DNA of 64,000 bases from Oscillospiraceae bacterium (lineage in GTDB: Bacteria > Bacillota > Clostridia > Oscillospirales > UBA929), in assembly GCA_009782475.1 (NCBI GenBank), contig WRIZ01000005.1, positions 39,377 to 103,376 of the forward strand, given 5' to 3'. Made by a program: the position numbers and the translations under genes. The notes below the pieces were generated by a model. It worked only from the letters and a program-made list of their open reading frames with translations. It ran no database searches and had not been told where the DNA came from. Shown one piece after another: positions 9,968 to 20,142 of the stretch (position 1 is its first letter; each line of letters starts with the position of its first letter).

Positions 9968-11430
9968 CCTTCGTCCCCTCCCGCTTGGCAGAATTTTTCG
10001 ATCACCCTGCGGTAGAATTTCACCGCCGCGCCCAGCGAGGCGACCGACACCCGCTCGTTCTCGGCGTGGACGGTGGCCAGCTCGTCCGAGGTTAGGATAA
10101 ACGGCGCGAACCGCATGATGGACTCTGAAAACGGCGCGTAATGCCGCGCGTCTGTCGCTCCGCAATATAGCCCCGGCACGGCGGGAATGCCGGGGAAGAC
10201 TTCCCCGACGGTTTCGGCTAAGGTTTGAAAGGCTTCGCTTTGATAATCGGAGATGCCGGAAACCGTTTCTTCCTGCACCGTTTCCACCTTGATCCCCAAA
10301 TCCCGGGTCAGCGCGCCGATCCACGAGACAAGCTCTTCGGCGTCGTCGCCCGGCAGCAGCCGGATATTGAGATTTGCCTCAGCCGACGAGGGCAGAACAT
10401 TGGGCGCGACGCCGCTGTTCAATATGGTGGGCGTGATGGTTGTCCGAACCAAAGCCTCTGTCCGCTCGTCGGCGCAGAGCCGCTCCGCCGTCTTCTTGCC
10501 GTAAAGGCGGGGGGAGGCGATATAGCGGCGGAGGGTGGTATCCAGCCAAGGGGCGATGGTTTTGATGTTATCGCGCACCAGCGGGATGAGCTTGGCCGGG
10601 CGCGGCTTGAATCCGACGCGGCAAACCGCCTCGCATAAAAGCCCTGCCGCCGTCCGTTCGGGCGGACGCGACGAATCGCCGCCAGGCGCGGACGCCGACA
10701 GCTTCATATCCAAATACCCTTTTTCGGCGGCGCAGATGTCGGCCACCGGCCTTCCGGCGGGAAAAGCTCCGTCGGTGATGAAGCCGCCTTCGTCAAGGAT
10801 TAGGGAAAATTGAATCCCTTTTTGGGCGAAATAACGGGCGAACTGCTTGGCTCCTTCGTTTCCGCCCAGCTCTTCGTCATGACCCAACGCCAAATAAACG
10901 TCGCAGGCGGGGACAAACCCCTGCCGGAAAAGACTTTCCAAGGCTGAAAAGAGGCATACGGCCACGTTCTTGCAGTCGAGAGCCCCCCGCCCCCACACGT
11001 AACCGCCCTCGATCCGCCCTTCAAACGGCGGGACGCGCCAGCTCCCGCCGGCGGGAACGACGTCAAGATGGGCGCAAAGCAGAATGGGCGGTCGGGACGG
11101 CTGGGGCGATTCCCACTTAAACAAAGAGGAGAACCCGGCCGCTTGTTCGGACAGCATCCCTTCGTGGCAAAGCGGAAATTTTTCACGCAGCATTTTTTTC
11201 AGCGTCACCCATTGGGTAAAGTCGCGCTGGGTCACATCGGGGTAAGAAACCGTTTGACAGCGGATGGCTTCGGCCAAGGCTTCGGCCGCGCGGCCGGCTT
11301 CCCCCGCGTCAAATTCAGGAATGGCGGGCGGCGAGGATTCCGCAGCCGGAATTTTACGCAAAGCGACCGCTGCCGCCGCGATCAGCAGCAGCATCGGTAC
11401 GGCAATTCCCACTATATAGATAGGCAGCAT
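9964..11430 (-). CDS. M20 family metallopeptidase (carboxypeptidase S-like), N-terminal membrane helix
   Basis: LLCAHLDVVPAG, GRGALDCKN, ALGHDEELGGNEGA, GATDARHY motifs; hydrophobic N-terminus. Confidence 0.9.
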   Translation of the reverse strand: MLPIYIVGIAVPMLLLIAAAAVALRKIPAAESSPPAIPEFDAGEAGRAAEALAEAIRCQTVSYPDVTQRDFTQWVTLKKMLREKFPLCHEGMLSEQAAGFSSLFKWESPQPSRPPILLCAHLDVVPAGGSWRVPPFEGRIEGGYVWGRGALDCKNVAVCLFSALESLFRQGFVPACDVYLALGHDEELGGNEGAKQFARYFAQKGIQFSLILDEGGFITDGAFPAGRPVADICAAEKGYLDMKLSASAPGGDSSRPPERTAAGLLCEAVCRVGFKPRPAKLIPLVRDNIKTIAPWLDTTLRRYIASPRLYGKKTAERLCADERTEALVRTTITPTILNSGVAPNVLPSSAEANLNIRLLPGDDAEELVSWIGALTRDLGIKVETVQEETVSGISDYQSEAFQTLAETVGEVFPGIPAVPGLYCGATDARHYAPFSESIMRFAPFILTSDELATVHAENERVSVASLGAAVKFYRRVIEKFCQAGGDEG

Positions 11431-11487
11431 GGATTGTCTCTTCCTCTTCTGTATGGGTTTTGAGATTATATCACGGTTTGCCCCTGT

Positions 11488-12018
11488 TTACAATCCCATC
11501 ACCAAAACTAACGCCAGCAGGATCAAAATTTCGTCGTCGTCGCTCTCAAGGGACATGAAGATCAGGATGAGCACCATCAAGATGTCGCCCGCGTCCCAGT
11601 TGATGGAGAAGTTCTGCAAGATGCGTGTAATGCCCCCGCCGCCGGAGCGCAGAAGGTCGGCAATGCCGCCGAAGTCAAGCCCGCCGAGATTGTTCAATAG
11701 CCCGCCTTGATTGCTGCTGCCCCGCCGGTTGCGGTTGTTTTGGTTTCTGCCGCCGCCAAACAGACCTTCGAGCAGCCCTTTGGAGGCCGGGGCGGCGGCC
11801 GCCGCGGCAGCCGGGAGAAACGGTACGGCCGGTTCTGCCGGGGGTTCGGGAGGGGTTTCAGGCGGCGTATCCACGGAGAGCAGGCTTTGCTCCTGTTCAT
11901 TGTTATACTCTGACCCGGACATTTCCTGCGGCGGTTGGCCGCCGCCGTCTTCCGCGTTGCGCGATAAACGGTTGTTCATCGGTACAAAGGGCTGATACCC
12001 CGAATAACGGCTATACAT
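11488..12018 (-). CDS. Hypothetical protein with Pro/Ala/Gly/Asn-rich body and hydrophobic C-terminus
   Basis: MYSRYSGYQPFVPMNNRLSRN... ending DILMVLILIFMSLESDDDEILILLALVLVMGL; co-directional with the next two genes. Confidence 0.7.
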   Translation of the reverse strand: MYSRYSGYQPFVPMNNRLSRNAEDGGGQPPQEMSGSEYNNEQEQSLLSVDTPPETPPEPPAEPAVPFLPAAAAAAAPASKGLLEGLFGGGRNQNNRNRRGSSNQGGLLNNLGGLDFGGIADLLRSGGGGITRILQNFSINWDAGDILMVLILIFMSLESDDDEILILLALVLVMGL

Positions 12019-12019
12019 C

Positions 12020-12400
12020 CTACGACCCCCCGAACATGCCGAGCGCGCGGCGGGCGACTTTGGAGAGCTGGATGAGCTGCACGGCTCGATCCATTTTTTC
12101 CTGTCTCTGTGTTCGGACATAGGGGCGCAACGCCGACAGGAGCTGCGATCTGCGGTCGTCTTTGGCCGTCAGGTCGCCGAGCAGCCCGGCAATGCCGCTG
12201 AGCGTCTTCGGGTCGAGCCCGGACAGCGCGCCCAAAATGCCCGGGTCTACCCCGCCGCCGGACGCGGCAGGGGCGGGGCCGGGTGCGCCACTGGGTGCAG
12301 CGTCACGCTGCTGCTGGAAACCCTTGGCGAGTTCGGCAACCCGGGCCAACGCTTCGGGGTCTTGGAGCAGTTTGTTCAGTTTTTCGTCAAAATTATCCAT
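12020..12400 (-). CDS. Hypothetical protein (three-gene small-protein cluster)
   Basis: MDNFDEKLNKLLQDPEALARVAELAKGFQ...; overlaps the upstream gene start. Confidence 0.7.
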   Translation of the reverse strand: MDNFDEKLNKLLQDPEALARVAELAKGFQQQRDAAPSGAPGPAPAASGGGVDPGILGALSGLDPKTLSGIAGLLGDLTAKDDRRSQLLSALRPYVRTQRQEKMDRAVQLIQLSKVARRALGMFGGS

Positions 12401-12671
12401 CTTTCTTCATGTTCATAACTTGCTTTGCGATGGATTGGCCTTCCGGCGTTGCCATCAGGGTTCTGAGCAGCGACGATAACGCCGCGGTGTCCCCCGCAGC
12501 CGCTTTGGCCGCCGCATCTTTCATGCCCTCGCCGCCCGGCGCGCTGAGCTGCGCCATCAAAGCCTGCCCCTCGGGGCTGGCCATGAGGTTTTCGATCTGC
12601 CCGGTGTTATACCCCTTTGCCTTTGCCGTTCCCAGCAAATCCTTGGTTATGTTTTTTACGTCTTGTTCCAT
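12393..12671 (-). CDS. Hypothetical protein with two internal SPEGQ/TPEGQ repeats
   Basis: MEQDVKNITKDLLGTAKAKGYNTGQIENLMASPEGQALMAQL...LMATPEGQSIAKQVMNMKKDG. Confidence 0.7.
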   Translation of the reverse strand: MEQDVKNITKDLLGTAKAKGYNTGQIENLMASPEGQALMAQLSAPGGEGMKDAAAKAAAGDTAALSSLLRTLMATPEGQSIAKQVMNMKKDG

Positions 12672-12788
12672 GTCTACCAGCCTCCTGTTCAAGTATATGC
12701 CGCGGTTGGGCGGTATGTGCGTGAAACTGGAGGCTGCTTGGCGTCATGTGCATACTGTGCTATACTATTTATATATTTGAATAGGGGG

Positions 12789-13169
12789 ATGGCAATGAAG
12801 GAGCGAAAATTTTTACCCGCAAGCATTTTAGTTGGTTCAGCACTTATCCTAATAGGGCTTATCAAACTATCAAATGCCATTCAAAACAGACCTTTTGCGG
12901 GAACGCCAAGTTTTCCATCCTCGATTGAGGTTTCTGCAAAACAACCCGGTGAATATATGAATGAATGGGAAGCAATCTCCTATCTTCGTATGGACAGCGA
13001 TCATTTTTTCAGCCTCTTAAGAAGCGGCGCGCTTGATGGAACGTATTTTCCACTTGAAACCGTTAAGCAAATCCCCGATTCATCTGAAACCATAACCGGC
13101 ACTATCTACATTTTCTCTAAGCACAAGTTAGATGAATGGATGATAGAAAAAATAGATTCGCGCAACTAA
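12789..13169 (+). CDS. Single-pass membrane protein with excisionase/MerR-like helix-turn-helix C-terminus
   Basis: MAMKERKFLPASILVGSALILIGLIKL (TM) then EWEAISYLRMDSDHFFSLLRSGALDGTYFPLETVKQI...YIFSKHKLDEWMIEKI. Confidence 0.6.
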   Translation: MAMKERKFLPASILVGSALILIGLIKLSNAIQNRPFAGTPSFPSSIEVSAKQPGEYMNEWEAISYLRMDSDHFFSLLRSGALDGTYFPLETVKQIPDSSETITGTIYIFSKHKLDEWMIEKIDSRN

Positions 13170-13194
13170 GAAGCAAGCATATCAGCATAACAAT

Positions 13195-13222
13195 GGAGCG
13201 GCTTACACAGCCGCTCCTGTTT
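13195..13222. terminator. Hairpin terminator between convergent genes
   Basis: GGAGCGGC-ttacaca-GCCGCTCC-tgtttt. Confidence 0.8.
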
Positions 13223-13258
13223 TCCATATGATAGGATAGTGCGCCTTTGCGCTCTTCC

Positions 13259-14275
<1,017 letters not shown>

Positions 14276-14458
14276 TTAACCTCCCAAACGGGCTGTGCCC
14301 GTATTTTGATTTGGATCTAACAGACGGTTTCTGTTAAATCTTTACAGGGTATTGTTGCTTATGCAGGGTATTATATACTATATCACGCCGATACACAAGA
14401 GAATCTTACTCTTTATTTTCGACAAAAAACATGATATGATGTTTTTCCTGAACGGAAG

Positions 14459-15268
14459 GTGAATACCGTGAACCAACATGAAATGAGCGAAGCTCTTTCC
14501 AAATCATTCAGCCAGCTGGATGTCCGGCTCCGCAACAAGCTCTCGGTGCTGCTGCCGGCACTCGACCTTTTGGAGAAAAAGGTCGCCCCGGACGGCAAAG
14601 CGGACGCCGCCGTCTTGCGGTATCTGGGCGAAGCGAGGCGGTCTGCTTTTTCGATCCTCCGCATTGCGCAGAACCTCGGCGATCAGGCGAAGTTTGCCGT
14701 TGATTACGATATGTCCGATCCTGTGAAGACCGATTTAACGGCGTTGTTCTCTTCCATCGCCGCCGAAACGCGTGCCATGGCCGCGTACAAAAACACGTTG
14801 GTCATGTTTGAAAGCTCCGAAACGCCTTTTTATGCCTTTATCGACCCGGATATGACGTCGCGCCTGCTGTACAATCTCCTCTCCAACGCCGTTTTGCACG
14901 GAGAGGGGGATGTGCGTGCCGAGTTAAAGCGCGAGGATGGCTGTCTTCTTTTTACCGTGCGGAACACCGGGGGAGAGGCTCCCAATCTCTATGAGAGCCA
15001 GCCTCTCGGGACAGGGCTGTCGGTTGCGTCAGCCATCGTTTGCCAGTGCGGCGGAACGATGATGACCACCTTCGACCCGTCAGGCGGCACCGTTGTGACC
15101 GTCTCGCTGCCCGACCGTCCGGGAGGGGACGAAGGGGAGCCTAGCCTATCCGCCGGCACATGCTCTTTTCCGTCCCGCTTGGTGGAGTTCTCCGATTTCC
15201 CGGCCTATAATCCTGATTACAATTTGCAAAGGAGAGGACAGGATCCATGCGCCACTTCTATGCCATGA
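14459..15268 (+). CDS. Histidine kinase-like ATPase domain protein, possibly a pseudo-kinase
   Basis: DHp-like helix region, then GHKL ATPase N-box LLSNAVLHG and G2 GTGLSVASAIV; H-box position appears to lack His. Confidence 0.7.
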   Translation: MNTVNQHEMSEALSKSFSQLDVRLRNKLSVLLPALDLLEKKVAPDGKADAAVLRYLGEARRSAFSILRIAQNLGDQAKFAVDYDMSDPVKTDLTALFSSIAAETRAMAAYKNTLVMFESSETPFYAFIDPDMTSRLLYNLLSNAVLHGEGDVRAELKREDGCLLFTVRNTGGEAPNLYESQPLGTGLSVASAIVCQCGGTMMTTFDPSGGTVVTVSLPDRPGGDEGEPSLSAGTCSFPSRLVEFSDFPAYNPDYNLQRRGQDPCATSMP

Positions 15269-15822
15269 TGGCGCGGATGCGCCTGATCGGGCGGTGGAGC
15301 CTGATGTCCAGCCGCTCTTCAGAAAACGTCGCCGAGCATTCGCTGATGACGGCGGTGCTGGCGCACGCTTTGGCGTCCATAGCGCGCGATCTGCACGGGG
15401 AACCGGGCATCAACCCCGACGCTTGCGCAACGGCGGCCATCTTCCACGACGCGCCGGAGATTTTAACGGGCGACCTGCCCACCCCGGTGAAATATTTCTC
15501 CCCGGGCATCCGCGAGGCTTACCGCGAGGTGGAAAACGCCGGGATTGACAAAATGCTCTCCATGCTGCCCGAAGAGATGCGGGGGCGGTACCGCGCTTTT
15601 TGGGAGCCGGAAGACGAACGGGTCGAGGCCATCGTCAAAGCGGCCGACAAACTGTCGGCCTACATAAAATGCCTCGAAGAACTGCGGGCGGGCAACAACG
15701 AGTTCCGCGACGCCGCCCGCCGGACAAAGGAAAAGCTGGACGAAATGGCCATGCCGGAGCTGGAGACGTTTTTTGAGGAGTTTTTACCGTCGTTTGAATT
15801 GACTTTGGATGAAATGGAATGA
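15247..15822 (+). CDS. HD-domain hydrolase, YfbR-like 5'-deoxynucleotidase
   Basis: WSLMSSRSSENVAEHSLMTAVLAHAL, HDAPEILTGDLPTPVKY, AADKLSAYIKCLEE. Confidence 0.9.
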   Translation: MRHFYAMMARMRLIGRWSLMSSRSSENVAEHSLMTAVLAHALASIARDLHGEPGINPDACATAAIFHDAPEILTGDLPTPVKYFSPGIREAYREVENAGIDKMLSMLPEEMRGRYRAFWEPEDERVEAIVKAADKLSAYIKCLEELRAGNNEFRDAARRTKEKLDEMAMPELETFFEEFLPSFELTLDEME

Positions 15823-15825
15823 TAT
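15799..15825 (+). repeat. 27-bp direct repeat, copy 1 (3' end of the yfbR-like gene)
   Basis: TTGACTTTGGATGAAATGGAATGATAT, identical to 17449..17475. Confidence 0.95.
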
Positions 15826-15925
15826 GCTATAAAAGATAAGCTGTGATGAGCATCAGAGGACGGAACGGACAGCCGTCACCCCACCATAAAGTCGCCGGAA
15901 CGCATAAGGCGTCACAACCCTGCGC

Positions 15926-16159
15926 TCACCCGTTTTCATCCGATTGGCTCATAAGCCGCTCCTCCGCGTCGCATTGCAATTGAATGAGTTTTTCCACCAC
16001 ATCGTAAATGCCGTTGAAGAGAAAATAATACAAAGACTTATAGTTAATATTGTCGTCTCCCGGTGTCTGTTTGTCCATATAGAGGAGAAATTGGGTCAGC
16101 CTCGCGTTGAGGATGTTATCGGCGTGCTCTTGTTCGGCTTGGATGCTATTCGCTTCCAT
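15926..16159 (-). CDS. Hypothetical small protein
   Basis: 77 aa ORF MEANSIQAEQEHADNILNARLTQFLLYMDKQTPGDDNINYKSLYYFLFNG...; plausible composition and SD (GGAGAGG). Confidence 0.5.
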   Translation of the reverse strand: MEANSIQAEQEHADNILNARLTQFLLYMDKQTPGDDNINYKSLYYFLFNGIYDVVEKLIQLQCDAEERLMSQSDENG

Positions 16160-16315
16160 ATGTGTGCCTCTCCTTCGTTTTGTGATTTTGACACATCGGC
16201 CGCGGAGGGTTGTCCGTCAGCCCCTCCGGGCTTCCATGTCAAGGCACAAAACAGCGGCGCGGGGACGAATAATCCCCACGCCGCATATCGTCAACACAAA
16301 CCTTCAATAACCCTA

Positions 16316-16344
16316 TTGCCGAATGGGGTGAGATGGGTTATAAT
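16316..16344 (+). promoter_or_regulatory. Sigma-A-like promoter with no downstream ORF
   Basis: TTGCCG - 17 bp - TATAAT. Confidence 0.45.
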
Positions 16345-16759
16345 AAAGGCGGTGCGGTATAATGCTGCTGTGTGGGACGCTCTCATCGTCCTGCATAATC
16401 CGTGGGGGTGTTTCAGCACCCTCACGGTTGCCACTGTTTGACCTCATGGTGGTATTGTATCAGAGGTTGAGGAGAATTGCAAGAGGTATTTTGCTTTGAG
16501 CTTCATCTGCGCGGCTATTTTTCTTTTTTGATGCAGCCGAAGATAGAAAGCCCAATCCCAGCCAATGCAAAACCCATAAATCCAAGATGAGCTATACTCT
16601 CCAATCGCGAACCCGCGCCACTCCAAAAAAGAAGCCACAAGTAACTAAAAATCAAAAATGATATTCCTAATAATTGAAATTTCATTGTTTTCTCCTTATC
16701 AATGATATTTGGGTTAATTATATCAAGAGCGATTGGTTCGTGTCAAATAATTCAATGAA

Positions 16760-16780
16760 CCCCCGCCGTGCTGGCGGGGG
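16760..16780. terminator. Hairpin downstream of the toxin gene
   Basis: CCCCCGCC-gtgct-GGCGGGGG. Confidence 0.65.
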
Positions 16781-16796
16781 CTTCGTCCCATGTTCT

Positions 16797-17069
16797 CTAA
16801 AACAGATCTGAATGTGTGCCGGTGCGTGTAAGGAACAAAAACAATGCGTTGCCGGAAATTTTATAAATCAGCAGCCAATCCGGTGTGATATGGCACTCCC
16901 GGCAATCCGCATACTGCCCCTTTAGCGGATGATCGTTATACACGGCGTCAAGCGTCTCACCGGCCGCCAGTTTTTGAATGACATCCGTCAAAAGGCCAAT
17001 ATCATAACCGCGGCTCCGAACGCGCTTCAAGTCTTTTTGAAACTTGGACGTAGGTTTGACGATATACAT
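16797..17069 (-). CDS. YafQ family type II toxin (mRNA interferase)
   Basis: MYIVKPTSKFQKDLKRVRSRGYDIGLLTDVIQKLAAGETL...DHPLKGQYADCRECHITPDWLLIYKI. Confidence 0.93.
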   Translation of the reverse strand: MYIVKPTSKFQKDLKRVRSRGYDIGLLTDVIQKLAAGETLDAVYNDHPLKGQYADCRECHITPDWLLIYKISGNALFLFLTRTGTHSDLF

Positions 17070-17347
17070 TAAGTCAAAAGCTCCTTTATCATCTGTGTAA
17101 CATCGGTATAACCTTTGCCGACGGACGGGTTCTGCTCCATAAGCTCAACCTCGCGCATAGCCTCCAGTGTTTCGGCGTTCGGCGTCAGCGGACGCACATC
17201 AAAAGGAATCCCGCCGACCATAATGGCCTTATGCAGAAAGATATTGACGGCTTCTGATACGGTTATCCCGAACGCATTAAACGTTTGCTCGGCCTGTTCT
17301 TTGATTTCGGGCTTGACCCTGATATAAATATTCGCTGCTTTTACCAT
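17069..17347 (-). CDS. RelB/DinJ family antitoxin
   Basis: ANIYIRVKPEIKEQAEQTFNAFGITVSEAVNIFLHKAIMVGGIPFDV; overlaps the toxin start. Confidence 0.93.
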   Translation of the reverse strand: MVKAANIYIRVKPEIKEQAEQTFNAFGITVSEAVNIFLHKAIMVGGIPFDVRPLTPNAETLEAMREVELMEQNPSVGKGYTDVTQMIKELLT

Positions 17348-17448
17348 AGAGTATCACCTCAAATACATCATATCACAATGTGCGGACAATAGCAAGCTAT
17401 ATTGATAAAGACTTTTTGCATACATGAGGAAACTTCCCCTCTTTCGCC

Positions 17449-17478
17449 TTGACTTTGGATGAAATGGAATGATATACT
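17449..17478 (+). promoter_or_regulatory. Putative ppdK promoter within copy 2 of the 27-bp repeat
   Basis: TTGACT - 18 bp - TATACT, 33 bp before ATG 17511; bases 17449..17475 are identical to 15799..15825. Confidence 0.65.
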
Positions 17479-17510
17479 AAACAGGACTTTATTTTGAAGG
17501 AGTTGCGCGA

Positions 17511-20123
17511 ATGAAATACGTTTATAAATTCTCCGAAGGCAAAGGCGACATGCGGGAACTGCTGGGCGGCAAGGGTGCCAACCTGGCTGAAATGGTCAAT
17601 CTCGGGCTGCCTGTCCCGCAGGGCTTTACCGTAACGACCGAAGCGTGTACGCGGTACTATGAAGACGGCGAGTTCGTTGCCCCCGACATCCGCGATCAGG
17701 TGCTGGAGTATCTGACATGGCTGGAGCAAAACTCCGGCAAGGTGTTCGGCGGGGCGGATAACCCGCTGCTTGTCTCCGTTCGTTCGGGTTCCCGCGCCTC
17801 CATGCCCGGCATGATGGACACCATCCTCAATCTCGGCATGAACGACGCCGTGGCCGACGGGATGGCTAAGCTGACCGGCAACCCGCGCTTTGTCTACGAC
17901 TCCTACCGCCGCTTTATCATGATGCTCAGCGACGTGGTTATGGAACTGCCGAGGCATGATTTTGAACTCATCATCGACAAAATGAAAGATAAGAGGGGCG
18001 TCAAGCTGGATACCGAGCTGGACGCCGAGGATATGAAGGAACTTGTCGTTCTCTTCAAGGCCTATTACAAAGACAAAAAAGGCACCGAGTTCCCGCAGGA
18101 GCCGCGTGAACAGCTGATGGCGTCGATCGCCGCCGTCTTCCGCTCATGGAACAACAACCGCGCCATCGTCTACCGCCGCGAAAACGACATCCCTTCCGAC
18201 TGGGGCACCGCCGTCAACGTGCAGGCCATGGTGTTCGGCAACATGGGCGACGATTCCGGCACCGGCGTGGCCTTCTCACGCAACCCGTCTACAGGAGAAG
18301 CGAAACTTTACGGTGAATTTTTGATGAACGCGCAAGGCGAGGACGTTGTGGCCGGTATCCGCACCCCGCAGACCATCGACCAGCTCCGCGACGTCATGCC
18401 GCAATGTTATAAACAATTCGTTGACATCGTTTCCAAGCTCGAAAAGCATTATAAAGACATGCAGGACATGGAGTTCACCATCGAACGCGGCCAGCTCTTC
18501 ATGCTCCAAACCCGCAACGGCAAGCGCACGGCGCAGGCCGCCCTCCGCATCGCGCTGGAAATGGTCAAAGACGGCATTTGGAGCAAAGAGGACGCCTTGA
18601 TGAAGGTCGACCCCAAACAGCTCGACACCCTGCTGCATCCGCAGTTTGACCCCGCCGCCCTCAAAGCGGCCAAGATCGTTGCCAGCGGCCTTCCCGCTTC
18701 CCCCGGCGCGGCTTGCGGAAGGGTGTTTTTCACCGCCGCCGCCGCCAAAACCGAAGCCGCCAACGGCCCTGTCCTGCTGGTGCGGAAAGAGACCTCGCCC
18801 GAAGACATCGAAGGCATGATCGCGGCGCAGGGCATCCTCACCGCCCGGGGCGGCATGACCAGCCACGCCGCCGTCGTCGCGCGCGGCATGGGAACCTGCT
18901 GTGTCGCCGGATGCGGGGACTGTATCATCCATGAGGATCAAGGTTATATGACCGTCGGCGGAACCCGCGTCAACGCCGGGGACTTTATGTCCATCGACGG
19001 AAGCACAGGCCACATCTACATCGAAAACATCCCCACGGCCGAAGCCGAGATCACAGGGGATTTCAATACCTTCATGACATGGGCAGACGAAGTGCGCACC
19101 ATGAAAGTCCGCACCAACGCCGACACCCCGCAGGACGCGGCGCAGGCAGTCAGCTTCGGCGCGGAAGGCATCGGCCTGACCCGTACCGAGCACATGTTCT
19201 TTGAAGCAGACCGCATCGGGCCGATGCGCGAAATGATCCTTTCGGCCAGCGAAGAGGAACGCCGCAAAGCGTTGGATAAACTGCTTCCGATGCAGGTGAA
19301 GGATTTTGAGGGTATCTTCACGGCGATGGGCGCACGCCCGGTCACCATCCGCCTGCTCGACCCGCCGCTGCATGAGTTCCTGCCGCAAAAAGCGGATGAC
19401 ATCAAAGCCTTGGCCAAAGACATGGGCGTCAGCGAGCAAGTCCTGACCGACCGCATCGATAGCCTGCATGAGTTCAACCCGATGATGGGTCACCGCGGCT
19501 GCCGCCTCGCCGTCTCCTATCCCGAGATCGCCGAGATGCAGGCTCGCGCCATCATCCGCGCCGCCGTCAACGTCAAGCGGGCGACCGGCATCGACCTCGT
19601 GCCGGAGATCATGATCCCGCTGATCGGTGACGTCAACGAGATGAAGTTCGTCAAAGGCATCGTGCAGAAAGCCGCCGAGGAGGAGCTGGCCGGGTTCGGG
19701 TTGAAATACATGATCGGCACCATGATCGAGATCCCGCGCGCCGCGCTGATTGCCGACGAGATCGCCAAAGAGGCCGAGTTCTTCTCCTTCGGCACCAACG
19801 ACCTGACCCAAATGACCTTCGGCTTCTCCCGCGACGACGCCGGGGCTTTCCTCGACGATTACTACAAACGCAAAATCTACGAAAACGACCCGTTCGCCCG
19901 CCTCGACCAAACCGGCGTCGGCCAGCTGGTCAAGCTGGCTGTCGAGCTCGGCCGCAAAGGCCGCCCCGGCATCAAACTGGGCATCTGCGGCGAACACGGC
20001 GGCGACCCGTCGAGCGTGGAGTTCTGCTTCAACGCCGGGCTGGACTATGTCTCCTGCTCCCCCTTCCGGGTACCGATCGCACGGCTGGCGGCGGCGCAGG
20101 CGAAGATTAAGAGCAAGAGTTAA
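17511..20123 (+). CDS. ppdK: Pyruvate, phosphate dikinase
   Basis: MKYVYKFSEGKGDMRELLGGKGANLAEM, GGMTSHAAVVARGMG, GTNDLTQMTFGFSRDD, GICGEHGGDPSSVEF. Confidence 0.98.
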   Translation: MKYVYKFSEGKGDMRELLGGKGANLAEMVNLGLPVPQGFTVTTEACTRYYEDGEFVAPDIRDQVLEYLTWLEQNSGKVFGGADNPLLVSVRSGSRASMPGMMDTILNLGMNDAVADGMAKLTGNPRFVYDSYRRFIMMLSDVVMELPRHDFELIIDKMKDKRGVKLDTELDAEDMKELVVLFKAYYKDKKGTEFPQEPREQLMASIAAVFRSWNNNRAIVYRRENDIPSDWGTAVNVQAMVFGNMGDDSGTGVAFSRNPSTGEAKLYGEFLMNAQGEDVVAGIRTPQTIDQLRDVMPQCYKQFVDIVSKLEKHYKDMQDMEFTIERGQLFMLQTRNGKRTAQAALRIALEMVKDGIWSKEDALMKVDPKQLDTLLHPQFDPAALKAAKIVASGLPASPGAACGRVFFTAAAAKTEAANGPVLLVRKETSPEDIEGMIAAQGILTARGGMTSHAAVVARGMGTCCVAGCGDCIIHEDQGYMTVGGTRVNAGDFMSIDGSTGHIYIENIPTAEAEITGDFNTFMTWADEVRTMKVRTNADTPQDAAQAVSFGAEGIGLTRTEHMFFEADRIGPMREMILSASEEERRKALDKLLPMQVKDFEGIFTAMGARPVTIRLLDPPLHEFLPQKADDIKALAKDMGVSEQVLTDRIDSLHEFNPMMGHRGCRLAVSYPEIAEMQARAIIRAAVNVKRATGIDLVPEIMIPLIGDVNEMKFVKGIVQKAAEEELAGFGLKYMIGTMIEIPRAALIADEIAKEAEFFSFGTNDLTQMTFGFSRDDAGAFLDDYYKRKIYENDPFARLDQTGVGQLVKLAVELGRKGRPGIKLGICGEHGGDPSSVEFCFNAGLDYVSCSPFRVPIARLAAAQAKIKSKS

Positions 20124-20142
20124 AGGCTGAGTTTACAACGAC

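Noticed and set aside
18276-19997. 573-aa minus-strand ORF opposite ppdK
   Set aside because: Antisense shadow of a strongly conserved gene; no recognisable domain.
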